From Betaproteobacteria bacterium (GTDB lineage: Bacteria; Pseudomonadota; Gammaproteobacteria; Burkholderiales; Thiobacillaceae), in the NCBI GenBank assembly GCA_016873935.1, contig VGVT01000021.1:1-41328 (forward strand): a DNA stretch of 41,328 nt, given 5' to 3'. This document shows positions 27,191 through 34,868 of this stretch, piece after piece; the first letter of the stretch is position 1; every line of letters begins with the position of its first letter. Below the pieces are notes generated by a model. That model saw only the letters and a program-made list of their open reading frames with translations, had not been told where the DNA came from and did no database searches. The position numbers were made by a program, and so were the translations under genes.

Positions 27191-27988
27191 ATGTCGCGCA
27201 TCGCTGCCACCTTCGCCGCCCTCAAGGCGGCCCACCGCAAGGCCCTGATCCCCTTCATCACCGCCGGCGATCCGGACCCCGGGCAGACGGTCCCGCTGAT
27301 GCACGCCCTGGTGGCGGGCGGGGCGGACATCATCGAGCTGGGGGTGCCGTTTTCCGACCCGATGGCCGACGGTCCCACCATCCAGCGCGCCAGCGAGCGG
27401 GCGCTGAAGCACGGTGTGGGTCTGCGCGACGTGCTGGCGATGACCGCCGAATTTCGCAAGACCAATAGCGCCACGCCGGTGGTGCTGATGGGCTACGCCA
27501 ATCCGATCGAGGCCATGGGCTGGGAGGCTTTTTGCGCCGCCGCCCGCGACGCCGGAGTGGACGGCGTGCTGACCGTCGATTACCCGCCCGAGGAGGCGGC
27601 CGACTTCGCCGTCCGGTGCGCGGCGGCCGGGTTGGACAACATCTACCTGCTGGCGCCGACGACACCGCCGGCGCGCGTGGCGGCCATCACCCGGCAGGCG
27701 TGCGGCTTCGTCTATTACGTGTCGCTGAAGGGGGTGACCGGCGCGGCCAACCTGGATCTGGCGGAAGTGGCCGAGCGGGTGGGCATGATCCGCGCCGAGG
27801 CCGGCCTGCCGGTCGGCGTGGGCTTCGGTATCCGCGACGCGGAAACCGCGCGCCAGGTGGCCGCGGTGGCCGACGCCGTGGTGATCGGCTCGCGCATCGT
27901 GCAGGAAATCGAACAATCCACCGACGCAGCGCGCCTCGACAACGTCAGGCTTTTCCTGGCCGGCGTGCGTGCCGCGCTGGATGCTTAG
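27191..27988 (+). CDS. trpA: Tryptophan synthase alpha subunit
   Basis: Cleaves indole-3-glycerol phosphate to indole, passed to TrpB. It is a TIM barrel of 265 residues with catalytic Glu in [17 protein letters not shown] and Asp in VDYPPEEA, and phosphate-binding [10 protein letters not shown] and VIGSRIV. It lies one base after trpB, so the two are co-expressed; accD follows after 8 bases. Confidence 0.97.
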   Translation: MSRIAATFAALKAAHRKALIPFITAGDPDPGQTVPLMHALVAGGADIIELGVPFSDPMADGPTIQRASERALKHGVGLRDVLAMTAEFRKTNSATPVVLMGYANPIEAMGWEAFCAAARDAGVDGVLTVDYPPEEAADFAVRCAAAGLDNIYLLAPTTPPARVAAITRQACGFVYYVSLKGVTGAANLDLAEVAERVGMIRAEAGLPVGVGFGIRDAETARQVAAVADAVVIGSRIVQEIEQSTDAARLDNVRLFLAGVRAALDA

Positions 27989-27996
27989 GAGTTGCC

Positions 27997-28860
27997 ATGA
28001 GCTGGTTTCAGAAAATCATCCCGCCCAAGATCAAGCGTCGAGAGTCCGCCAAGAAGGTGGTGCCGGAGGGCTTGTGGAGCAAATGCCCGAGTTGCGAGGC
28101 CGTGCTCTACGCCGCCGACCTTGAAAGCAATCATCACGTCTGTCCGCAGTGTGCCCACCATCTGCGCATCGGCGCGCGCAAGCGGCTGGACATCCTGCTC
28201 GACGAGGAAGGGCGCAACGAGATCGGCGCCAATGTGCTGCCGATCGATCCGCTCCGTTTCAAGGATAGCCGGCGCTACCCGGATCGTCTTTCCGAAGCGG
28301 TGCGCGAAACCGAGGAGCAGGATGCCCTGGTGGTCATGGAGGGCAGATTGTTCGGCCTGCCGGTGACGGCGGCGGCCTTCGAGTTCCGTTTCATGGGCGG
28401 TTCCATGGGCTCCGTCGTGGGGGAGCGTTTCGTGCGCGGCGTGGAAGCCTCGGTGCGCGGCAAGAAGCCTTTCATCTGCGTCGCCGCCAGCGGCGGCGCG
28501 CGCATGCAGGAAGGCCTCAACTCGCTCATGCAGATGGCCAAGACATCGGCCGCCCTGACCCAGTTGTCGGCCAACCGCCAGCCCTTCATCTCGATACTGA
28601 CCGATCCGACCATGGGCGGGGTTTCCGCCAGTTTCGCCATGCTGGGCGACGTCATCATCGCCGAGCCCAAGGCGCTGATTGGCTTTGCCGGCCCCCGCGT
28701 GATCGAGCAGACCGTGCGGGAAACCCTGCCGGAGGGCTTCCAGCGCGCCGAATTCCTGGTGGAGCACGGCGCCGTCGATCTCATCGTCGATCGCCGTGAA
28801 ATGAAGAAGACCCTCGCCCGCCTCTGCGCCCAGCTGAGCCGCAAGACCAGTCCGGTCTGA
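27997..28860 (+). CDS. accD: Acetyl-CoA carboxylase carboxyltransferase beta subunit
   Basis: Transfers carboxyl from biotin to acetyl-CoA with AccA, making malonyl-CoA. The 287-residue protein has an N-terminal zinc ribbon (CPSC ... CPQC, about residues 29-51) and the crotonase-fold carboxyltransferase domain with [12 protein letters not shown] and [10 protein letters not shown] motifs. AGGAG lies 6 bases before the ATG. It follows trpA in the conserved trp-accD-folC arrangement. Confidence 0.97.
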   Translation: MSWFQKIIPPKIKRRESAKKVVPEGLWSKCPSCEAVLYAADLESNHHVCPQCAHHLRIGARKRLDILLDEEGRNEIGANVLPIDPLRFKDSRRYPDRLSEAVRETEEQDALVVMEGRLFGLPVTAAAFEFRFMGGSMGSVVGERFVRGVEASVRGKKPFICVAASGGARMQEGLNSLMQMAKTSAALTQLSANRQPFISILTDPTMGGVSASFAMLGDVIIAEPKALIGFAGPRVIEQTVRETLPEGFQRAEFLVEHGAVDLIVDRREMKKTLARLCAQLSRKTSPV

Positions 28861-28873
28861 GGCGTCGGCGGGC

Positions 28874-30172
28874 ATGGCGCCGTGGCCTGAAGTGAACGCG
28901 CCCGACTCCCTGGCCGCCTGGCTTCGCCTCCTGGAAAGCCGCCAGGGGCAGGCCATCATGCTGGGCCTGGAGCGGGTGGCCCTGTTGCGCGACCGGCTCG
29001 GCCTCTTCCCCAGCTGTCCCATCATCACGGTCGGCGGCACCAACGGCAAGGGTTCCACCTGCGCCTACCTGGAGTCCGCGCTGGCGGCCGCCGGCTACCG
29101 CGTCGGCTGCTACACCTCGCCGCATCTGCTGCGCTACAACGAGCGCGTCCGCGTCGACGGCGCCGAGGCCACGGATGCCGAGTTGTGCGCTGCGTTCGCG
29201 GCGGTGGAGGCGGCCCGCGGCGACACGCCCCTGACTTATTTCGAGCAGGGCACGCTGGCAGCCCTCTGGCTGTTCCAGCGGGCCGGCGTCGAGGTCATGG
29301 TGCTGGAGGTGGGCCTGGGCGGACGCCTGGATGCCGTCAATGCCTGGGAGGCCGACTGCGCCGTGGTCACCAGCGTCGATCTCGACCATCAACAATTCCT
29401 CGGCGACACGCGCGAGGCCATCGGCTTCGAGAAGGCCGGCATCTACCGTGCCGGGCGCCCCGCGATCTGCGGCGACCCGGCACCGCCGCTCAGCCTGCGG
29501 CGACATGCCGAGGCGATCGGCGCGCGGTGGCTGTGCCTGAACGAATCGATCCAGGTGAAGCTGGACGATGCCGGCTGGACCTGCCGGGTGGAAGGCCGGA
29601 GCTTTCCGGCGCTGCCGCGCCCGGCCCTGCCCGGACGGCATCAGTATGCCAACGCCGCCTGCGCTGTCGCCGCCCTCGACAGCCTGCGCGCGCGCCTGCC
29701 GGTCGCCGTCAACGCGCTGCGGCAGGGCCTGGCCGTCGCCCGCCCGCCGGGCCGCTTTCACATCGTCGGCCGCCAGCCGCTGCGCATCCTCGACGTCGCG
29801 CACAATCCGCACGCCGCGCGCGCCCTCGCCGACAATCTTGCCGATCTGCCGCCGGGCGGGCACGTCCTCGCGGTGTTCGCGATGCTCGCGGACAAGGATG
29901 TGGAGGGAGTGATCGCGCCACTGCTGGGCCGCGTCGATCAATGGCACGTGGCCGGACTGGCCGGTCCGCGCGGACTCGCCGGTACCGACTTGCGCGCGCG
30001 CCTGCGGGCCATGGGAGCCGACGTCAGCCTGCATGACGACGTCGCGCAGGCATGGCATCACGCCTGCCGACAGGCGGAACCGGCTGATACAATTCTCGCC
30101 TTCGGCTCTTTCCATACCGTGGCCGAGGTACTGGCGGAAACCACAGGCGGACACTGCATCACCCATGGCTGA
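28874..30172 (+). CDS. folC: Folylpolyglutamate synthase / dihydrofolate synthase
   Basis: An ATP-dependent Mur-ligase-like enzyme adding glutamate to dihydropteroate and folates, 432 residues. The P-loop is VGGTNGKGSTCAYLES (about residues 51-66). Other marks are YTSPHLLRYNERVRV, the VGLGGRLDAVNA motif and the C-terminal LDVAHNPHAARAL. It is 13 bases after accD, and its 3' end overlaps the SPOR gene by 8 bases. Confidence 0.95.
   Translation: MAPWPEVNAPDSLAAWLRLLESRQGQAIMLGLERVALLRDRLGLFPSCPIITVGGTNGKGSTCAYLESALAAAGYRVGCYTSPHLLRYNERVRVDGAEATDAELCAAFAAVEAARGDTPLTYFEQGTLAALWLFQRAGVEVMVLEVGLGGRLDAVNAWEADCAVVTSVDLDHQQFLGDTREAIGFEKAGIYRAGRPAICGDPAPPLSLRRHAEAIGARWLCLNESIQVKLDDAGWTCRVEGRSFPALPRPALPGRHQYANAACAVAALDSLRARLPVAVNALRQGLAVARPPGRFHIVGRQPLRILDVAHNPHAARALADNLADLPPGGHVLAVFAMLADKDVEGVIAPLLGRVDQWHVAGLAGPRGLAGTDLRARLRAMGADVSLHDDVAQAWHHACRQAEPADTILAFGSFHTVAEVLAETTGGHCITHG
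30085..30093 (+). promoter_or_regulatory. Possible extended -10 promoter in the folC 3' end
   Basis: TGATACAAT matches the extended -10 pattern and lies 72 bases before the SPOR-gene ATG. A -35 element is not evident. Confidence 0.25.
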
Positions 30173-30869
30173 TTCCAAGATTCTGACCCAGCAAGAGATG
30201 GCCCTGCGACGCCGCGCGCGGCGCCAGCTGGTGGGTGCCGCGGCCCTCGCGCTGGCGGCCGTGGTGGTGTTGCCTATGCTGTTCGATGCCGAGCCCAAGC
30301 CCCTGGGGCCGGACGTGGAGGTGCGCATCCCCGCGAAAGACGCTCCGTTCGAGCCGGTGCCGACCGCACCCGCCACCGCGCCACCCGCCGCGGGCGCGGA
30401 TCCCGTCCCGCGGGAGGCTGAGCCGACCCTGCCACCGGCCGCCGCGCCAAAGCCCGCCGAGGAGCCCCCACCCGTGCAAGCGGACAAGCCCGCGCCTGCG
30501 TCCAGCCCCGAGCAGAGCGTACCCGCCAAGCCGGCAGAGCCGCGCGGCGCTCCCTCACGCGAAGCGGTCGCGCCCGCGGGCAAGCCGGCGACCAAGTCCG
30601 CGCAGCCCGAGAAACCGCCGGCGCCGCCGGCGAAGGCCGAGGACGCGCCAGCCAAAGGCTATTTCCTGCAGCTCGGGGCTTTCTCCAGCGAGGCCAACGC
30701 CCGCCAATTGCAGGCCAAGGCTCAGGCCGCCGGCTTCAAGGCGGCGGTACAGGCGGTGAACGGCCAACACCGGGTGCGCGTCGGTCCCGTCGCCGAGCAG
30801 GCGAAGGCGCTCGACTATCAGGCGCAACTCAAGGCCAAGGGCTTCAGCCCGGTGCTGGTCAGTCCCTGA
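30165..30869 (+). CDS. SPOR-domain membrane protein (DedD-like)
   Basis: A 234-residue bitopic cell-division-type protein. It has a short cytoplasmic N-terminus (MADSKILTQQEMALRRRARRQ in part), one membrane helix (about 23-42, VGAAALALAAVVVLPMLF) and a long Pro/Ala-rich periplasmic linker. A C-terminal SPOR domain (about 160-234, GYFLQLGAFSSEANARQLQ ... HRVRVGPV) binds denuded peptidoglycan glycans at the septum. The position after folC matches dedD. The frame is open further upstream inside folC, but ATG 30165 gives a standard N-terminus. The expected cvpA is absent downstream. Confidence 0.88.
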   Translation: MADSKILTQQEMALRRRARRQLVGAAALALAAVVVLPMLFDAEPKPLGPDVEVRIPAKDAPFEPVPTAPATAPPAAGADPVPREAEPTLPPAAAPKPAEEPPPVQADKPAPASSPEQSVPAKPAEPRGAPSREAVAPAGKPATKSAQPEKPPAPPAKAEDAPAKGYFLQLGAFSSEANARQLQAKAQAAGFKAAVQAVNGQHRVRVGPVAEQAKALDYQAQLKAKGFSPVLVSP

Positions 30870-31017
30870 GCACGCGTCATGCAGACACACCGCTCCAGCG
30901 TCGACGCTTTGCCCGTGCGCCACGTGACACTTCCCGGTGTGGCGGCCATCCAGGCTGTCGCCCTCCGATCCATCCACACCGACGCGCCGGAATAGGCGCC
31001 CAGCGAGGTTCGGCTAC

Positions 31018-32529
31018 ATGTGCGGCATCGTAGGCATCTTTTCCCGGCAGCCCGTCAACCAGGCGCTCTACGACGGTCTGCAGCTCCTGCAGCATCGCGG
31101 CCAGGACGCGGCGGGCATCGCCACCATGGACGGCAGCATGTTCCACATGCACAAGAACCTGGGCATGGTGCGCGACGTGTTCCGCACGCGGGACATGCGC
31201 AACCTGCTGGGTAACGTTGGCATCGCCCATTTGCGCTATCCCACGGCGGGTTCCGCCTCGAGTCCGGCCGAGGCGCAACCGTTCTACGTGAATTCGCCCT
31301 TCGGCATCGTCCTCGCCCACAACGGCAATCTCACCAATACCTACACGCTGCAGCGGGAGTTGTTTCTGGACGATCTGCGTCACGTCAACACCAACTCGGA
31401 TTCCGAGGTGCTGCTCAATATCCTGGCGCATGAACTGCAGGAAGCCGTGCAGGGGCACCGCCTGACCGCCAACGACCTCTTCGCCGCGGTCTCCGGCACC
31501 CACCGCCGTTGCCGCGGGGCCTACGCGGTGGTGGCCATGGTCGCCGGCTTCGGCCTGCTCGCTTTCCGCGATCCCAACGGCATTCGTCCTCTGGTGGTGG
31601 GCAGGATGCAGACCGAGGCCGGACCGGAATACATCATCGCCTCCGAGAGTGTCGCGGTGGAGGCCCTGGGCTTCCAGGTGTTGCGCGACGTGGAGCCGGG
31701 CGAGGCGGTGCTGGTGACCCAGAACGGCGATTTGCTCAGCCAGCACTGCGCCTCCCAGGCGCCTTTCACGCCCTGCATCTTCGAATACGTGTACTTCGCT
31801 CGCCCGGACTCGGTGCTCGATGGCACCTCGGTGTACGAAAGCCGTTTGCGCATGGGCGAATACCTGGCCGAGAAGATCCGGCGCCAGTGTGCCGACCTGC
31901 GCATCGACGTGGTCATCCCCATCCCCGACACCAGCCGCCCTTCCGCCCTGCAGCTGGCCTTCAAGCTTGGTCTGCCGTATCGCGAGGGTTTCATCAAGAA
32001 CCGCTACATCGGCCGCACCTTCATCATGCCCGGCCAGGCGGTGCGCAAGAAATCCGTGCGCCAGAAGCTCAACGCCATGCCGCTGGAATTCAAGGGCAAG
32101 AACGTGTTGCTGGTGGACGATTCCATCGTGCGCGGCACCACCAGCAGGGAGATCATCCAGATGGCGCGCGACGCCGGCGCGACCGCCGTGTATTTCGCCT
32201 CGGCCAGCCCGCCGGTGCGCTTTCCCAACGTGTATGGCATCGACATGCCGACACGCGGCGAACTCCTCGCCAACGGTCGCACCGATGCGCAGATCGCCGC
32301 CGAGATCGGTGCCGACGCGGTGGTGTACCAGGATCTCGACGATCTCATCAAGGCGGTGCGTTCGGTGAACCCCCGCATCGAACGTTTCGACGCCTCCTGC
32401 TTCGATGGCTGCTACATCACGGGCGACGTCACCGAGGACTATCTCGCCCGCCTGGAAGGCAGCCGCGACGGTTCCGCGCCGGCTGCTCCGGCCGCCCCGC
32501 AGATGGACCTGAACCTGGCTACGGCATGA
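31018..32529 (+). CDS. purF: Amidophosphoribosyltransferase
   Basis: The first committed step of purine synthesis: PRPP plus glutamine to phosphoribosylamine. It has 503 residues. The class II glutamine amidotransferase domain starts at MCGIVGIFS, where C2 becomes the N-terminal nucleophile after Met removal. The phosphoribosyltransferase domain has the PRPP motif VLLVDDSIVRGTTS (about residues 362-375). ATG 31018 is fixed by the required Cys2, with GAGG upstream. It overlaps metZ by ATGA. The 148 bases before it hold no cvpA; a 38-codon frame at 30880 is not convincing. Confidence 0.97.
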   Translation: MCGIVGIFSRQPVNQALYDGLQLLQHRGQDAAGIATMDGSMFHMHKNLGMVRDVFRTRDMRNLLGNVGIAHLRYPTAGSASSPAEAQPFYVNSPFGIVLAHNGNLTNTYTLQRELFLDDLRHVNTNSDSEVLLNILAHELQEAVQGHRLTANDLFAAVSGTHRRCRGAYAVVAMVAGFGLLAFRDPNGIRPLVVGRMQTEAGPEYIIASESVAVEALGFQVLRDVEPGEAVLVTQNGDLLSQHCASQAPFTPCIFEYVYFARPDSVLDGTSVYESRLRMGEYLAEKIRRQCADLRIDVVIPIPDTSRPSALQLAFKLGLPYREGFIKNRYIGRTFIMPGQAVRKKSVRQKLNAMPLEFKGKNVLLVDDSIVRGTTSREIIQMARDAGATAVYFASASPPVRFPNVYGIDMPTRGELLANGRTDAQIAAEIGADAVVYQDLDDLIKAVRSVNPRIERFDASCFDGCYITGDVTEDYLARLEGSRDGSAPAAPAAPQMDLNLATA

Positions 32530-33704
32530 TCGACGAAGGCCTGCATCCCGATACCCTGGCGGTGCGCGCCGGCACCGTACGCACGGCTTTCCAGGAACAT
32601 TCCGAGGCCATGTTCCTGACCTCCAGCTTCGTGTTTTCCAGCGCCGCCGAGGCCGCGGCGCGTTTCGCCGGCACCGAGGCCGGCCCCATCTATGCCCGCT
32701 TCACCAACCCGGGCGTGAGCATGTTCGAGGAACGCCTGGCGCAACTGGAGGGGGCGCAGCGTTGTGTCGCCTTCTCCAGCGGCATGGCCGCCATCCTGGC
32801 GACGGTGATGGGCCTGATGAAGGCCGGCGAGCATGTCGTGGCCTCACGCTCCATCTTTGGCTCCACGGTGCAGCTGTTGCAGAACATCCTCGGCCGCTTC
32901 GGCGTCGAAACCACCTTCGTGTCTCCCACCGACATCGCCGAATGGCGCGCGGCGACGCGGCCGAACACGCGCCTGTACTTCGTCGAGTCGCCGTCCAACC
33001 CGCTCACCGAGATCAGCGATATCCGCGCCCTCGCCGACCTCGCCCACGCGCACGGTGCCTGGCTGGCGGTGGACAACTGCTTCTGCACGCCCATCCTGCA
33101 GCGGCCGCTGGAACTGGGCGCCGACATCGTCATCCACTCCGCCACGAAGTATCTGGACGGGCAGGGCAGGGTGCTGGGCGGCGCCGTGCTCGGCGCCAGG
33201 GACCTGATGGAGGGCGTCTACACCTTCCTGCGCACGGCGGGACCGACCCTTTCCGCCTTCAACGCCTGGGTCTTGTTGAAGGGCCTGGAAACCCTGCCCG
33301 TGCGCATGCGCGCCCACTCCGCCGGCGCCCTGGAACTGGCGCGGTGGCTGCAGGAGCAACCCGGCGTCGGCCGCGTGCTTTATCCAGGGCTGGCTTCCCA
33401 CCCCCAGCACGCCCTCGCCATGTCGCAGCAGTCCAGCGGCGGCGGCATCGTCGCCTTCGAACTCACGGGTGGGCGCGAAGCCGCCTGGCGCCTCATCGAC
33501 GCCTGCCGGATCCTGTCGATCACCGCCAATCTAGGCGATACCCGCAGCACCATCACGCATCCGGCCAGCACCACGCACAGCCGCATGACGCCGGAACAGC
33601 GCGTCGCCGCAGGGATCGGCGACGGCCTGGTGCGCATTGCCGTTGGCCTGGAGGATCTGCGCGATCTGCGCGCCGACCTGGAGCGCGGACTGGCCGCCGC
33701 CTGA
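32526..33704 (+). CDS. metZ: O-succinylhomoserine sulfhydrylase
   Basis: A PLP enzyme of the Cys/Met metabolism family making homocysteine from O-succinylhomoserine and sulfide. It has 392 residues, with PLP lysine K208 (IHSATKYLDGQG), YARFTNP, and SSGMAAI near residue 80. It begins MIDEGLHPDTLAVRAGT, the usual MetZ N-terminus. The ATGA overlap with purF gives the conserved purF-metZ pair. Its stop abuts the stop of the convergent regulator with no gap, and no terminator is visible. Confidence 0.93.
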   Translation: MIDEGLHPDTLAVRAGTVRTAFQEHSEAMFLTSSFVFSSAAEAAARFAGTEAGPIYARFTNPGVSMFEERLAQLEGAQRCVAFSSGMAAILATVMGLMKAGEHVVASRSIFGSTVQLLQNILGRFGVETTFVSPTDIAEWRAATRPNTRLYFVESPSNPLTEISDIRALADLAHAHGAWLAVDNCFCTPILQRPLELGADIVIHSATKYLDGQGRVLGGAVLGARDLMEGVYTFLRTAGPTLSAFNAWVLLKGLETLPVRMRAHSAGALELARWLQEQPGVGRVLYPGLASHPQHALAMSQQSSGGGIVAFELTGGREAAWRLIDACRILSITANLGDTRSTITHPASTTHSRMTPEQRVAAGIGDGLVRIAVGLEDLRDLRADLERGLAAA

Positions 33705-34418
33705 TCAGCCGGAGAAGACGATCAGCCGCTGGCGGTCGAGTACCGCGATGCGCCGGCCGCGTACCTGGATGAGGCCGGCTTCGGAGAGCTGGCCGAGCAC
33801 GCGGGAAAAGGTTTCCGGCGCCAGGTTCAGTTGCGAGGCGATGGTCTGCTTGCTGGCGGGCAGGCTGACCTCGAAGGCGTCGCCGGATTCCGGCGCGGCT
33901 TGCACCAGGAAGCACACCACCCGCTGCACGCTGTTGCGCAGCAGACAGGTTTCCATATCGCTGATCATCTCGTGCAGACGCACCGACAGGCTGGCGATCA
34001 TCTTGCGGTACAGCGTGTTGCTGAGTTCCAGGGCATCCAGCAGGACGCGCTTGGGGATCAGCAGCAACAGGCTCTCGGCGGTGGCCTGCGCGTTCACGGG
34101 GTAGGGCTTGTCGAGAAAAACCACCGCTTCGCCGAAGGTGTTGCCCGGACCGCACACGTGCACCACCTTTTCCGCGCCCTGCGACGAGGGCAGCGACAGC
34201 TTGACCTGCCCCATCACCACCACATGCATGCCCTCCACCGTATCGCCCCGGTGGAAGATGATCTCGTTCTTCTTCGCGCGGTACTCGCGCGTGCCGTTGG
34301 CGATGTCCCGCAGTTCGTCATCGGCCAGCCCCCGGAACAGCGGCTGGCGCGAGAGGATTTCGTGGATGGAGTGTCGGGTTTCCAGGATCAAGGCTGACTC
34401 GCAAAACACAGCGGACAA
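33705..34418 (-). CDS. Crp/Fnr-family regulator divergent from nap
   Basis: A 237-residue cAMP-receptor-type fold: a beta-roll sensor domain (about 25-140, IIFHRGDTVEGMHVVVMGQVKL), dimer helix and a C-terminal winged HTH. The recognition helix has E202, S205 and R206 (PETFSR), the E-xx-SR pattern by which Fnr-type proteins read TTGAT half-sites; that matches the box at 34455-34468. The N-terminal cysteine cluster of true Fnr is missing, so oxygen sensing by [4Fe-4S] is unlikely; a Dnr/NnrR-like NO or haem sensor is possible. The start is uncertain: TTG at 34418, GTG at 34409 or TTG at 34391. It probably regulates nap and may control itself through the same box. Confidence 0.88.
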   Translation of the reverse strand: MSAVFCESALILETRHSIHEILSRQPLFRGLADDELRDIANGTREYRAKKNEIIFHRGDTVEGMHVVVMGQVKLSLPSSQGAEKVVHVCGPGNTFGEAVVFLDKPYPVNAQATAESLLLLIPKRVLLDALELSNTLYRKMIASLSVRLHEMISDMETCLLRNSVQRVVCFLVQAAPESGDAFEVSLPASKQTIASQLNLAPETFSRVLGQLSEAGLIQVRGRRIAVLDRQRLIVFSG

Positions 34419-34454
34419 AGCCCGATATTAAGTCATTTTGATGGCGCTGAAGAA

Positions 34455-34468
34455 TTGATACGGATCAA
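34455..34468. promoter_or_regulatory. Perfect Fnr box between the regulator and nap
   Basis: TTGATACGGATCAA matches the Fnr/Dnr consensus TTGAT-N4-ATCAA without mismatch. It lies 59 bases before the napD start and 37 bases from the regulator start. A -10-like ATTCTA near 34495-34500 would place the box about 40-45 bases before the transcription start, as for class II activation of nap. Confidence 0.85.
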
Positions 34469-34526
34469 GGCTTTTTGAAGACTTGGTTGTCAGGATTCTA
34501 TCGCTGTCTAACCGAGGAGGAAGACC

Positions 34527-34850
34527 GTGAATTTGTCTGGCATTTTGGTAGTGGCCAAGCCTGAATTTCAGGCCCAGGTCGTCGAGGCGCTCAATGGCCT
34601 GGAAGGCGTAGAAGTCCACCAGGTGGACGAGGCGACCGGCCGCATCGTGGCCGTGCAGGAAGCCGCCAACATTCACGCCGAGATCGACGGCGTCAAGCGC
34701 ATCAAGGCATTGCCCCACGTGATCCTGGCCGAGATGGTGTACCACTATCTCGCCGATGACGAGCGGAAGTACGAAGACATGCCGCCCGAGCTTCAGGACC
34801 AGCAGAGCGGTTTCGATGGTTGTGTGGTACCCGAATATCTGAACAGTTGA
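34527..34850 (+). CDS. napD: NapA signal-peptide chaperone
   Basis: A cytoplasmic NapD-type chaperone that binds the Tat signal of NapA. It has 107 residues, starting NLSGILVVAKPEFQAQVVEAL after a GTG start (first part shown), with the GRIVAVQE and IDGVKRIKALPHVILAEMVYHY elements of the ferredoxin-like fold in order. The GTG has GAGGAGGAAG upstream. It is the first gene of napDAGHB, whereas many nap operons begin with napE or napF. napA follows after 18 bases. Confidence 0.9.
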   Translation: MNLSGILVVAKPEFQAQVVEALNGLEGVEVHQVDEATGRIVAVQEAANIHAEIDGVKRIKALPHVILAEMVYHYLADDERKYEDMPPELQDQQSGFDGCVVPEYLNS

Positions 34851-34868
34851 TCGAGCTAGGAGGCTGAG

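Noticed and set aside
30880-30996. A 38-codon frame (MQTHRSSVDALPV...) before purF, considered as a leader peptide or cvpA remnant
   Set aside because: It has no hydrophobic segment, no clear ribosome site and no recognisable similarity to CvpA.
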